Positions 27,557-41,242 of a stretch of 64,000 bases of DNA are shown here, piece after piece. The stretch lies in assembly GCF_019649055.1 (NCBI RefSeq), contig NW_026570248.1, positions 682,001 through 746,000 on the forward strand. The letters run 5' to 3'. Each line of letters starts with the position of its first letter. The first letter of the stretch is position 1. The notes beneath the pieces are model-generated. The model saw only the letters and a list, made by a program, of their open reading frames with translations. It was not told the DNA's origin and ran no database searches. Source of the DNA: Paramacrobiotus metropolitanus. Taxonomy: Eukaryota; Tardigrada; Eutardigrada; Parachela; Macrobiotidae. A program made the translations under genes and the position numbers.

Positions 27557-30500
27557 TCATAACATATCGGATTCTAAAACATCCACCTCTGGATTTCTGG
27601 ACCGGTCATCAGGATCATTTTCATCGCCCTTGATGAAGCGACGATTAAGGGAGCGTCGACTGATCAGCAAACGAATACCGTCGCCTGCTGAAGCAATTAA
27701 AGGAACCGCAAGGCAACAGTCCAAATGGGAAACATCGGTATTATTAACCTGCGAAAATAAAACACCTAAGATTATTTCATTGTTTTTATGCACCAATGAT
27801 TCTTATAGGAAACAATAACATTAAGGTCTTGATCATGCTTTGCACCATAATGACTGCCGCAGGATATGCGTGATTGCGCAAGACAAACGGTACAGTTTTG
27901 TGGTATATATATAATTTTTAAATGTTGTAATAGCATCATTATGTGTGTTACAAATAAAGAGTCTGTACGTATACTAGTTTTACCGTTAGTATTTGATCAA
28001 AAGACTGGAGGCCGCTCAGTTCCGCCGGCCCGGACGGTCTGATCATTTTAACAAACACCCCTCTCTCAAACGTTCCATCCGATAAACTAAACCCAAAGTC
28101 GTCGTAGTAGGGATCCTTACTGAGCACCACCTCAAAAGTGCCAGGCTTTCCGCTCGGAATCGCGGCAGCCGGTGCGCTTATATGCCCGTTGGGAGTCTGG
28201 AACTTCACACGCCGGATGACTGGTGCCGGTTGTACTAATGGTGTATTCCCCGTTGTGCTGGGGTGCGAACGCTTTGGTTTCATATCGTCCAGTTCCTGCA
28301 GCAGCGAGTCCAAGACCTGGGACTTATCGTGCCGCGATGTCTTCATACTGGACGCCGATGAGACATGATTATTCATAATGCCGGTGGGAGCGGATTTGTT
28401 TGGCGTGCTTTGCCGTTCGGACCAGGAGTCGTTCAGCGTAAGGATTTTATCCATCATTTCAACAGAATCCTTTAGGTTGTCTGCGTAGCGGTAGGATGGC
28501 TTAATTTCGTGGTCTACCAACCGTTCCGGAATACTTTCACTGCCACGCATTCGCACGGATATGCTGTCCACTTCGGCAACGTGATGCGCCGATACGCTGT
28601 GAGGAAGACCTTTCTGACGAAGTGTGTTATAGTTGCCGTTCGTGGTAACAACATTTCCTGCATCAGAAATCGCTTATCGTTAAAAGTATCGAACTGTTAA
28701 AAAGCGAAAGTCTTTCTAAAGATATAATTTCTTGTGTTAGTCCTGGCAAAACTGATGACCTAAGCTCACTGACAAGCATTTACAGTAGATGTGCGTACAG
28801 AGCAGGTAATGCAGAGAACAAAGAACAAGACAAGCAATAATATTATACAGAAAAGTTAGATATGGTAAACCGCTTTGGCGTTAAGGAAATAAGAGTTCCT
28901 TACTTGCTGCTGGTACTTGTGGCCTCAGATTCCCTTCCCAAGATTCCACTGCACTGTCCACAGATGCGCTGGAGTTAGCGCTCTCAGCCGGTGAGTGCCT
29001 TGCTTCCTGCCTGACAACGGGATCGGCTCTCCTCAGCACTTTCAAAGTAACATAATCGCACGCCAGTTGAAGGTGAGCATCCTGTAGCGTTGCGTTGCGC
29101 ATGTTCTTCCCGTTGATCTGGGAAATGATGTCTCCAATTCTTAATGCTTCCGTTCTGTAGAAATAAATACACACAGTATTTAACTGTGTTAAACATTATT
29201 CGTATTAATTTTGTGCTACTAGATTTTTATTTTAATAGGCATATACGCATTAGAAGCGCCACGGCTCTGCATTCTGTAGAGATAAACGTAATCCATTCTT
29301 GTGTTGCTGCTCCTCACAGTAGTGTACATAAAGGTCAGTAATAATGTCAATCCATTTATAAATAGCGTTATGAAATACCGTTATGCCGTTACTTCCGAAT
29401 AAATGTAACCCATAAACAATATTTCGCCTTTTGCAATGGCGGTAAGTCACTGGTAAGTATTATGGAAATATGTGCGCCGCACTGACATAAATCTATTTCG
29501 CATGTGTACTTGTACATTCATTAAATGCGCAGTTATTATGCGCTACACATCTTCTCTAACCTTTGGGCTTTCCCGCCTTGTTCAAGATTATGCACAACGA
29601 TTTCCGAGTATCCATCTTGTCGTCTGTAGGCAAAACTGACACCCCAAGACTCATGAGGCTTTTTATCGATGACAACCAGAAACGACAATCCATCTGTATC
29701 TTCATGGGCGCTAGTCTTTTCATACAATGACCCATCATCACTGGCCTCATCCGGTTCCCGGCGCACGTACGGATTATACGTCGGCAGCAGTGGCTCCGGA
29801 TGTCGGGAAATCGGCACTGCCAACGGTTGTTGCGAATTCAGTGTCCCATTGATGCGATTATACTGAAGATAGGCGTTGCCGGGTTTGCTGTTATTCAGAG
29901 GCGGTCGACTGGGTGACTGGGCCGTCTCCCGCAGGGAGCGTGTCGGTGTGGATGAAGTGTCCCGGCTGTGACGGGTGGCTGTCTCGATGAAGCGCGTGAC
30001 AGGTAGTTGGTCACGGTGTGATTCAGGATAGGCAGCCAGCTGCCCATCCGGCGGCGGTAGGGGCGGTGGTGGATCGCGAAATGCATGGGGGTATAATACT
30101 GCGGGTGGGGGGCGTGGCAACGGTGGAGGACTGTGATTGCGTGGAAGTGTACGGAAGTTATGCTGATCAGCGCCGACAGCGGCTGTACTGTTGCCGTTGC
30201 GGTTCGTTACCACGGCGGCAGCGGCGCTGGCCAATTGAGCATTCTGATCGGCTTTGAGCACGGCGACGGGAGTGATCTGCATGTTTACGGTGGAGGAGTC
30301 GGATTCCAGTAACTGTATGAACCATTGGCAAATTGCAGCCACTTGTGATTAATAAGGGTCATTCATTTTCATAGTGCGTCTGCCAAACCTGTATGGCCTC
30401 TTGGACGGTCATACCGAAACAGTCGGTGCCATTAATGCTGTCGATTCGGTCGCCGGGATTTAATGCGCCACACCTACGTAATCACATTATTACCATCACA

Positions 30501-33500
30501 GTACTTTCTTTGTAAATTCAAATATGTATTTTTTAATGTAGCAGCACATCTCTGCAAGCAATGTTACCACTTATTGACTTGATTTCACCAGTTCAGCCGT
30601 GAGTAAATGATGGTCAACTGCATCGCTATTGTTCACGTGGAGTCATATAAATATACAGTACGTACATATGATTAATAAAAAAAAATTATCGACTACGGCT
30701 TTTATTTTCAGTTACTCTCAGAGTATAATTTATATTGAGAAACTGAAAATATTTTACGAATGTTTGACAATTTTCTGGAGCAAACAGTTACGCATATTTG
30801 AGCTATTGCTTCGTCGGCAGCCATTATTTTTCCAGTTCTGCAAGCATTGCTAAATGACTCAAATTGATTCTATACACCCATATGAACAGCTTTATACCGA
30901 CTGTGATGTAACGTTGCCGGCAAATTACACTTATGTAGTCCTCTCGTAATTAATAACACCAAGTGTATTGTACAATATAAAGCAGTTTATGGATTTGTAC
31001 TGCAGATGTGCTGGATAAGCATGACTACTAAATGCAAATGTACACATGGTGGCAGAGAAATGCGTCATGATCGTTTAGTTTGCTGTATCGTATATAACGC
31101 ACACGAACCTGTCAGCAATGGAAGCGGGCACAATGGAATCAATAAGGAGCACCCGGCTGGTCCCGTTGTGATAGGTCGTTATCTTTATCCCAAGAGGCTT
31201 ATCAGTGCCCATTCGTGCACCAGCCCGGTCTATTTCCACAGAAAGTGGACCACTCGCATTCACAACAGCATCTATACACAATCAACACAATTTACAGGCT
31301 CCATTGACGCGGCATTGCATGTGCAATTTGCCTAGGGAGAATTTGGCGCCAACATCACTAGTCGAATGTGGCGATTGTATTGTATCCGTAACGTGTATCG
31401 CTCAGCACTAACCAAAAACTTGCACGTCGTACTGCACAGCCAACCGGGCGTATGATGGGGCTTTTCGGAGTAAATTCATCATTTGGGCATGAGACATTCC
31501 CTCTAAGGAGGTCCCTCCACCGCCAGGATGCGGTCGCCAACTCGGAACAAGCCATCTCTTCAAAAAGCGGTAAACACAATACAATAAGAGAAACGCATAT
31601 TCCAAACAACAGCTGCAGAGGAAGCTGATTACGGTGCAACTCAACTACTTCAGAAATTATGATTATAAGTTACATATATGATCACCGTAGCAATACTGTC
31701 AGTAAACTGCATTTACCGAACTACTGAAACCTTTTTTCTTGAAAATGGCAGGCTATAAATAACCATCCGAATTGCCAGCCAGTCGCAACAACATTAATAT
31801 TCCCTGTGTAATACTGCGCGAAGCAAACTTCCGGTAGGATGAGATTGACTGACCTGTCAGCGGGACTTCCTGGCCGTACGCGCGTAACAACGTATGGAGA
31901 TCGGGCATTTTCACCGGGGCGCTGATTACCTCGAATCGTTAATCCAAAGCTGTCGTTTTCTTTTTTCACGAAAATTGATGTTTCTTTCTGAATGCATCGT
32001 CGCGACAGCGCGGGCGCTATAACCATAATAACAATGTATGCCCATCGGCATAAAGTGCACGGTATAAAGAAAGAGAAAGATGTGGCGGCTTAATCACGTG
32101 ATCGGTGTGAAAAACACTGCTCGCTAGTTAAACATCCCGAAATAAATACTTCTCGATACTTCTTATTCCTGTCACGAAAGCTTATGGTCAGCGGCAGTCG
32201 ACGTGCCGCGAGTGCTTACTGGATGGAAGTGGAAATTTGATTTCCAGCCTTAAATGCGGCCCGGCTTGCTTTAAAAGATTGATGATTTCTTCGTGTGAAA
32301 GCCGGGTGGTTTGCACGCCATTCACAGCTAACAAATAATCTCCCCGTTCCAATGCATCGGACCTACAGTAGTAACAGTATATACAAATGCAACATTACCG
32401 CATCAAGCGGATCCAGCTGATGATATTGTTGCCGCCTTTGAGTTCATAAAAATTTAAAATTTCATTGTAACTGAGAACGACAACTCGTAAACGTACAAAG
32501 GTGCAAGAAATCGCAAGTTAGTGCAAGAAATCGCAATAAACTATTTTCGTTAACAGTGCTTAACGCTTCTTTTTGATCCGGCATTTTTTTCTTATCGCTC
32601 ACAGCGGCTTACTGTTATTTATTGAAAGTATTATCAAGTATGGCACATATCTGTACATTATTACGATTCTTAAATCACACGGCTACAACTAGACACTAAC
32701 GAGTTTGGTTGTTTTTCAAAGTTTAAAATTTAAACTCGTATCATTATAATTAGTACCCAGCGCAAGCCTTTTGTACGTGTATTGGCTTTTGTTGAATAAA
32801 TCAGTCACCGGACACTACTGCTTTAAAACTGAATTGAATTTTAAAGCTGCACATATCTTGCACTTTCGTTTCCGTTAACTGACTACCGTAGAATCGCACC
32901 CTATCGCATACAAAGTGGAGTAATTTTCAGCATTCAGCATGAAACAGTCCTGGCTGCCGTGACACAGGCATCGGCATTCTTTCATAAACATAAAACAATT
33001 ACAAACTTATAGATCAAAATACATGCAGGATCACAAGCAAAGTAAGTAACTGCTGATATGGAAACTTATGAAATTTACGGTAAAGTATGCTTACCTGTCG
33101 GCAAGGCTGCCCTGGCGAATTTGCTCAATCCTTGGTAACTCGTTGCTGTCTGCGCCGCCTATAAGCAGAAATATGAAAATACTTTAGAAATGGAAGTCTC
33201 TGGTTACGCTATAAGTTTGTTGAAGGCATAATATATAATTTTTGCACGTTACATTCATGACAATCTCGACACCAAATGACATATTTGTCGCCCTGTCCTC
33301 TAACACGCAGTATAATAGCATGGCTGTTCGCGCTCATATTTTTACTCCCATCCGTTCTCGTAAATTAACCATTCTTCAAACATCCAAATCACAAATTAGG
33401 ACTATTTATCACAAATGCAAAGTATCAAATTCCCCCTTCCTTTTTTACAACAAGTTATCGAAATTCGATAAAAGATCTTTAGACAGATAAATGAGGGATA

Positions 33501-34513
33501 AAAAACATTTACGCAATATGGCATGCGGTGCCGGTTGTCGATATATACGGACATAATTAAATGTTGTATCACATAAAGATACAATATCAGAACTGAATGG
33601 GTGTAAATATTTCAGCGAATGTGGAAGAAGATTAGCAACTAATAACGCTACACACGACTTGCCTACGACGATAATCCCCAGACCGTTTTCCGGTTCCCGT
33701 CGTACCAGCTCAACCGTCGTAGTGCCGTACTTGACGTCATCTACAAAAAGAATCAAAAGGTGATATACACACTGTAAATGATTACACAGCCTTTCCCACA
33801 CAACTTGTCGCCAGCAAACATACTGGCAGCCTGGATGGCTATCGACGCCATCAATTGTTGATTACCCTATGATTCCTGCTTTGACTAGGACGGGAAAAAA
33901 TGCCAGCAGCAAATGCGCGCGGCGGTTCATGACTGCCGCACTTGAAACCACCATTCACGCCGACAGTAATTACTGAAGTAGAGAATTCACAATTTCTGAA
34001 GTAGCAAACAGTAGGAAACTCTGTATAATAGAAATCGAGAACGTAATAAAAAACTAAGGGCAAATAACACAAATTTACACAAAATAATAAGTACTCTGTC
34101 TTTGATATGTTAATGCTGAGATACCGAACAGCGTACTGAGTCGTCACTACTGACACAGAATAAGATAAGTCCGATTAGTATTAAAATAAATAAGCTGGCT
34201 GAAGATGCCATAACAAACGTATTTTTTTACTTTTAGGGCATATCAGGTGCGTGTGTTTGATGCTGCTACCAGTACGTAATTTCTACTCTGATGAATGAAT
34301 AGATTATACGGCTTTGAAATAGAGTTTTATGAAAACACATTAGGAAAATGTAAGTAATGTAAATGCTAATAAGGTTAATTATGACCAGACTTCGATTGCA
34401 CAATCTTTACAGCGGTATATAAAATTTGGATTCTCGGTAAAAGATTACTGTACCTGCAAGGATGAACTGTTGCCGATCTTCATCCAGATCATCCACTTCC
34501 TTAACTCCCCGCG
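27557..34513 (-). CDS. GRIP: GRIP multi-PDZ scaffold, five PDZ domains, N-terminus not found
   Basis: Twelve exons read from high to low coordinates: 34454-34513, 33663-33740, 33095-33158, 32220-32362, 31854-32016, 31413-31557, 31109-31271, 30389-30473, 29561-30312, 28904-29154, 27984-28657, 27557-27748 (~920 residues). PDZ1 is recognised by GDYLLAVNG, PDZ2 by FGLTIRG and GDRILAV, PDZ3 by SIADR and GDRIDSING. A Pro-rich linker follows, then one PDZ ending in GDIISQINGK, then SVDSAVESWEG, which follows PDZ6 in vertebrate GRIP. PDZ7 is last (DDFGFSLSDG, CCLAVPLIAS). GRIP proteins are cytosolic scaffolds at synapses and junctions. The first exon(s) upstream of 34513 could not be identified. The PDZ2 exon is one base short, causing a frameshift, and one PDZ1 intron has a GC donor. 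PDZ4 and PDZ5 are absent. Confidence 0.88.
31508..31521 (-). other. Apparent 1-base deletion in GRIP PDZ2
   Basis: On the minus strand the exon reads GTGGAGGGACCTCC. The frame before it encodes GDRILAVEG and the frame after it TSLEGMSHAQ; both are expected PDZ2 sequence but lie one base out of phase. The exon (31413-31557) is 145 bases, whereas 146 are needed for its flanking splice phases. Continuing without the shift meets a TAG almost at once. Confidence 0.8.
33159..33662 (-). other. GC-AG intron in GRIP PDZ1
   Basis: The upstream exon ends GTCGTAG and is followed by GCAAGT; the acceptor is TTATAG. AG|GCAAGT is the typical consensus of the minor GC-AG intron class. With this donor the PDZ1 frame continues exactly (LGIIVVGG), whereas a GT donor two or three bases upstream would break the phase. 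Confidence 0.7.
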
Positions 34514-37500
34514 CTGCAACATTTGTCAATATTAGTATATAAACGGTAATGCAGAATATATCTTTTCTGTCAGTAAATCATTTAGTATTTATTAATAAGT
34601 TGTATCATATAACATTTAGATGCATTTGCGCATATTCAAATCAACTGCATACACTATGTGCTTTTACATACGCATAATCACAAGGTTTAGTTTCCGAGAG
34701 CTTTTACTGTTGTACTGAATACAAGAAACTCTCGGAAATTAATCAAAGTAATTATGAACCTATCGAGACCGATTTTTACGTAAACACACATTTTTCTTTT
34801 TTATAGAAAAAACGATATCGTGAAGAAATTGTCCTAAGCGATTTGGGCGGCATGTCGGGCTGTGGCTGAATAGGTATGGATGACGAAAGCATAATATCCA
34901 TTATTAACTATGACACATGCGCATCGCAGCTGTTGCGACATGACACCTCCATGGTTACGTTTCACTGGTCATTCGGCACAAAGTTTTGCGTTTCACATGA
35001 AACCGAACATTTGTGTCAGAAAAATGGCAAAAATTCTAAAATAATGGTGTAAGACGCGTGATTAAGAGATCGCACAGTAAAAGTAAACGGAATCGATAGC
35101 CAGCATTTTAGCGCAGTCTTCTTATACGCCGGTCATCTAAACAGAATCTAAAGACGTTCATATATGGATGGAACCCCTTCTAACCTAACTTGAAAAGTGC
35201 CGGTCACATCTGGAATAAACTCACGCTAGATAAAACAACCAGGAGTCGACGGAAATAGTTCACATTGTTGACTTTCTCACATGAGTGCGAAATTCTTCCA
35301 CATTTATTTGCAAATTCTGATTGTATTTACATAAAGAACAAGAAGCTTTGGCATTTTTTCCATCGCATGAAGCGTTCCATGTGTTTCAACACCCTAGCAT
35401 TATAATACAACAAACGGCACATCATAAGTTTCGGCATTGGTGCGAATGTCAACAGCTGGCGTATGTAAATTGCAGCAGCCGAATCCAGAAATAAACAAAT
35501 TACAGCGCTGCACGGCCATTTAAAAAAAGGAGTATAGCCAGCTTAGGTCTGTTACGTCACGGACATGTACATGTGCATTTATATACAGATATGATGCAAC
35601 TGACCGGCATTGATCGAATTTTGTTTTTTATGCAGTGGACAGGGAAGTACGTATTGTACATCTGTATTAGGAATAGTGATTTAATACGGCGTTTTTGCTT
35701 TAATTTGGTTGATTTTCACACGCACATGTGTGGCAGGGGCCATATATACTGCAATTTACTCTGTAGTACGACCCGAAAACTCGTACCCCAAAATTGTAGC
35801 TGAATTTTCACTGCAAACATGCGGTTAACAATAAGACAGCGTTGATTTTAGTCTCGAATTCTCCATACCCTTATATCAACCAGACAAAAATTTTCAGGTG
35901 CAATATAAATTTTGTGTTTTGTAAAAACGTTGCACGTAAGCACGAGTACTTATACGAAATTACAAACTTATATAGATATAGGAAGAGAACGAAGTACAAG
36001 TTATGGCCGTCGTCGCAAAGTCAAAACAAGAATTACAAGCTGTGTACCTCTGCAATGTACATACGCAATACGAGTATGGTATCTTGAAGAAGCATTTCCA
36101 AACAGAATATATAAACACGAAGCTTGTCCGCCTACATGCTTTTATAATCGTTTAACAAAATCTCAAAAACAGCGAATTTCGTGAATTGGATTGAATAAGC
36201 ATTTTAATCACGCTCAAGTGGCAATGGCTTTATGATGAAAGAATCATTACCAACGCTACGTGAAGGTATGGAATTAATAATGAGTTAAACTGGCTTTACC
36301 AGATCCATCAAAGTTATGTCGCTACTGACAAAAGACTCTTTAAATGTACAAACAAGACCTCTATTGCTAGAGCAATATCTTGCCGATATATGAGAAATAA
36401 CGGTTACCCCGATAGCTCTTACAGAAAAGAAAGTGAAGCTTGTTTTACAGTGCTGTTGCCGTGTTGCTTCGCGCTTTTTCATTGCATATCCAATTTAGCC
36501 TTTACGTATAGTCGGGACATGACTTCGGACAATGCAGACAGTTCAGTTTTACACGGTACACAGTAATTAATAAAAATATTTTGATCACCGTCGAACATTG
36601 TCATCATTCTGAAGACTTCGTTTTAAATATTGCAAAGCGCGCCACTGTTGACTTGTGAGTGGCAAACCGTAAATAAATATATAACGCGAAATACCTTCTA
36701 ATACGCCTTTCTGCTTTTAAGTCATGTTAGTTAAAAAATATTTAAATATGTGACTTAATTGAAATACAGTAGTACGAAATTTAAATAACTATTTCTTACT
36801 TTTTAAACATTAAAGTAAATCGGAAGCCGACAAATTCTAAACGAAACTGTGCACGAAAGCGGGAGCCAAATTTATACCAAGATATTAATTATTATCCATC
36901 ATATGTATGCTTCTATGTTTCGAAGCGATACTAAAGATTTTAACCTTACAATTTTTAAGTGAATTAGACGTTTACGAAAAGTCTTGCTCCATTCAAGCTT
37001 GAAATGATTATCATAATTGGCACGATTACGCGCCATAAATGGTAGGTATGGAGAAAATTTGTTTGTTCGTTTTTCTGTCCATGAGTATTAACAACTCATT
37101 GCAGCTCGCATGGAAAAAGGCAATGGTTGTATAACCAAATTTTTATTACTTCAAGCTTGTATGCACTGCACTACTGTACTGTAACATTTTATGGACTCAC
37201 AATGTACAAGGTGCCATAAAAATTTAACATTTATTCGTCTTTCATATCGTCAACTTAATCAAAATGACATATTAATTTTATAGCCGAATATGATTCTCTT
37301 TCTCTTTGATAATTGCAGGCAGCTAGTGTATGGAATTGGAACTCGTTTAGCTAAGACCGATTTACGATTTATCTGGATTATTGTGATTATAACATTATAT
37401 AGAATAACACACCAATCGGTAATTACACTTTTTTCCTACGGACATTCTGCCACGTTCATAATATTTAACAATATTTACTTACTTTGCAAAATACAAGTTA

Positions 37501-40225
37501 AAACGCTCGAATCAACGGAGCCATTAATACACTGAGACCATTAATTTTACAAGCAAACGATTTACCTACCACAAGCCACAATTAATTATGTTAAAGCATT
37601 CTCCTTGAAATTAATTTTACCCTGATATTATTATAAGTAACCGCAAACTGCAAGAGTTTACACGAAGCTTACAACAGCAGGAATGTTACAATAAAAATTA
37701 ACCCATCCAAGTAGACGATCCAAGTCTTTCGTCCAGAAATTATCTGGACTAGGCAGTCACAATAGACCTACTATTTCCGGAAACCTGCTGAGGTTCGATT
37801 CTGCCATTTTTCGAGATCACCACCATAACGGTGGTCATGTCTGTCTGCGAGCAACAATCGTTCAGCTTCTCCTTCTCTTGGACTTTAAATTTGGAACTGT
37901 GTACACACACTCATAAGACGTAAGAAAGTGTATCTTTCTGTGTCGCAAGTCAAACTTAACAAACTGGCTGTTTACCAGCTAGATAATTTACTGTCACAGC
38001 TAGATAAGTGGATAAGTTAGTAAATATACACTCTTACAACTCTGTCGATTTGCCATAGAAAGCATAATAAAAGCACAGACCGCTTTAGTGGACATACCGC
38101 AATTCATTTCCTCATAAAGTCACTATGCCGGAAAAAAGCTAATATAAGGTCGTCTTCGACCAATAAAGCTTACGTAAACAGTAATCGTTAGCCGGTCGTA
38201 GACAGGATGGCTTCCAAAATCCCATGATGCCCGTAAGCGGTTAGGAATGATTGATGTAACCTGATCGTAATCCACGATTTACTTGTATAAGACGTCGGGG
38301 AATAAAGGAATATAATCCAGGACAGGATGTATCTGCTTTTTCAGAAGAATTTGAACACTGCATTCGACCATGTGGAATCCTTGTTTATCCATGTTTCTTT
38401 TCGTCTTCGATTGTCGGCGTCTTAATATGCCAGTGCCAAAGAACTGCTGCAAAACACAGTGGCCACAGTCAGCCGGTGACTGGTGAACACGGAGAAGATG
38501 TGCAATGCGGTGTCAGATGTATCGCAAACACATTAAGCGTACAAATATTGCTTCGGCGCAGAGTATAATACAGCCGGCTACGGCAGCATCGAATCATGTC
38601 TCGACATTCTGCAAAACACTTTTGGCTGTGCACCAAAATCTAATATCAGGCTAATATTGCACCACAAAGTAGACGTCGGTGCTGATGTGGTTTCCAAAAA
38701 TCGCAGAAAAAACAATTTAAATATGCAAGCGTGCAGGAAGCGAATAGCTGCAGCATCGCCAGCCGGGCAGTTTCATCTCGGATGCACCGGCCAGTTGAAT
38801 CGGCGCGTAATCGAAAATGTCTGCTGAAGTTACAAGTCTTAAAATTTAAGTATCCTTGAAAAGGCATCCATGAGTGAGAAAAACATAGACAGCGGAACAA
38901 GTGCGACACTGAACAGTATTATACCGTGCAAACAGCAGCAACACGGAGAAATTTAACAGAGGAACGTTGTTTACTACGAGCGACAGCAAGTTTCTAATGG
39001 TTTTTCATAGAGGCACTCCAATTGAAGGAGTTAGTTTAATAGGCAGACACGGCCTGACTCACTGGAGAGGAGAGCGCAATGGACTAATAAATTATTGCCA
39101 GGAGGTTTTTGCGGTTTTGATCCAGTTATCGCTGTAGTGCTGTAACAGGCCGGGACCAGCTTATGGTTGTCCATATGAAACGAGGACAAGAAATTGACAA
39201 AACGGAAGGAAGTTAAAAGGGGTGGAGATTAAGTGGCGCCTAGCGGGATACTTCATGCGACGCATGTACGGCTACCAGTGCTAGTATTGCAAAATGATAC
39301 ATTCACAGCCCGCAATATTAGCCACGCAATTGGGCGGCTTATTGTACGCGGATATATGAAAGTACATCGAAGTGGTCAACCAGAATAAAAGCCGAAGGTA
39401 CCCCAAGCGATTTACCCTGACCTTTTGCATACGGCACAAAACGACACACTGTTTACGGCAATAGGGGACGTGTGAAGGACTAGGAGATATACAAATTTCT
39501 GTTAAGCGATGATTACGATTTTCTTCGCACTTTTCGACCGAAGCTCTCCCCAGAGACGCGGCTATATTAAGATGGAGTTGCTGAAAGCGCTTCTGTGTAT
39601 AACGAGCTGGATCAAACGCCTGATGCGACAGGCTAAGTAGAGTTAACTTCCCAGACGGGCTATGTATAACCAGTATAACCCTGCAGCTAATCCAAAGAAT
39701 CGGCAAAGTCCATCCAAAATTTCCACTGTACATTCATGGCTGTCACTCTACGTATACTATGGAAGTTGATGCTTCGAGTCCTCATCTAGACCGGATCGGA
39801 AGCGTGCACGCTGTTTAACTTTTTATGCCGTGACCTACAAACTAAGTTGTCATAAGTGCAATAATCATATTCATGCTCCGAGCCAGCGGTGCGAATGCAG
39901 TTCAGTTTGTGATTGCGCGAACGAAAACTGATCGAACGAACTGATAGGGGCTTCATAAACCTACGTACGTATACGTAGTCAAGGCGATACTAAGCTGCTA
40001 AAAAGTTTTAAACAGTTACCACGGTTCTTAAGATTCGAGCATTAGAAGCGTTAGAAAACCCGCGTTGGACGTTTCTCACTTTGTTAGATAGAGCATGCAA
40101 CTGACGCAAACCGACATAATTAATATTCAGTAATTATTCTGCAAAGTCAAATATTTTGTACGCACACCATCTGTGATGCATATGGTATGGCATGTACGGT
40201 TTCACTTTTTTGTTGATTGGTTGCA

Positions 40226-40275
40226 GCATTGTGTGTACCGAAGTGTGATGGCATTGTGTGTACCGAAATGTGATG
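40226..40275. repeat. 25-bp tandem duplication
   Basis: Two adjacent 25-base copies beginning GCATTGTGTGTACCGAA differ at one position. It lies in non-coding DNA and has no evident function. Confidence 0.85.
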
Positions 40276-41080
40276 GTATTCTCTGGATAAGGTAAACTTT
40301 CTTTTTTTATCGAAGTGTCCCGTGGACCAATATCATGGATCAGATTCCGAGAAATGACTGAACACGTCGTCACTAATTATAATAATTCAAAAAGTGCCTT
40401 CATTAAAGTATGTAACAACAGGCCGCCTTATAGTGTTCGTCCGTTTTAATGTTAGAATACAATACTTACGTATGCAAAGATTTTACTAATGTACAATATA
40501 TAGATACTTACATTATCAAATATACAATATGTATATATACTTAAATTATTATCAATTCGCCAAGTATACATTGTTACATCATTATGATGCCACTTTTCGT
40601 ACTGTTGGTCTTTAGCTATCTAGTACAATTATATATTAGCCACAAACCCTCACCTCATACAGTATGGATAAAGTGTCTGTACAATACAAAGTCATAACCT
40701 TTAATTGTCGTAGGCATTGACCGTGATTTGAATCATGATTCATGAGCAGCAGCATACTTACTTTAAAAGATGGATCTCCGGTTGATACTGCTTAACACTT
40801 AACATCATCTATCAAAGTTTGAAATAACTGTGTCTAAATTTCATGCGCTATAACATTAAAGTTGCAAATTTGCACTAAAGCTGTCCGAGTGGGAGCATAT
40901 GTAATATCATGATCAGCTGTGCGTGCTTAGTAATAAACATAATACTACTTACTATTTAATTCATGTGCAGGTGCTATAAATAAAACGTTTACTTCGCACT
41001 GTACAGAATAGTTGTTCGTAAATTTTTTGGTTCCTTACAGTGGTAATATCGAGTAAATATTGTTATGCGAGGTAGCGTCG

Positions 41081-41242
41081 ATGTGGAGATATGATGGAAT
41101 AGATAAATTTGCTGGAGCCTTAGGGGCGGCACTGGTGCTGCACATCAGCTTCTTAGCTTCCGGTCTTGAGGCTCAATTCAATTTTAGTTCCGTTGCAGGA
41201 AATAACACTCATTCAGATAAGCCATGCGGAGTCAATAGATAA
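41081..41242 (+). CDS. Possible small secreted-protein frame or first exon (doubtful)
   Basis: ATG at 41081 opens 53 codons with a signal-peptide-like N-terminus: a charged start, a hydrophobic core (FAGALGAALVLHISFLASG) and a small-residue cleavage context (LEA), then a short polar tail with two potential N-glycosylation sites (NFSS and NNTH) and a Cys. It may be a chance frame, a tiny secreted peptide, or the first exon of a gene whose other exons I could not find. No homology is recognised. Confidence 0.2.
   Translation: MWRYDGIDKFAGALGAALVLHISFLASGLEAQFNFSSVAGNNTHSDKPCGVNR

Noticed and set aside
27557-34513. Par-3/Bazooka as the identity of the multi-PDZ gene
   Set aside because: The PDZ7 sequence, the CCLAVPLIAS segment and SVDSAVESWEG match GRIP, and there is no Par-3 oligomerisation or aPKC-binding region.
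37720-37830. GGTTCGATTCTGCC resembling a tRNA T-arm
   Set aside because: The upstream sequence does not fold into D and anticodon arms and no matching 5' acceptor strand was found.
39281-39733. 150-codon minus-strand frame
   Set aside because: Composition is not protein-like, there are no splice partners or recognisable motif, and it lies in non-coding DNA; judged a chance frame.
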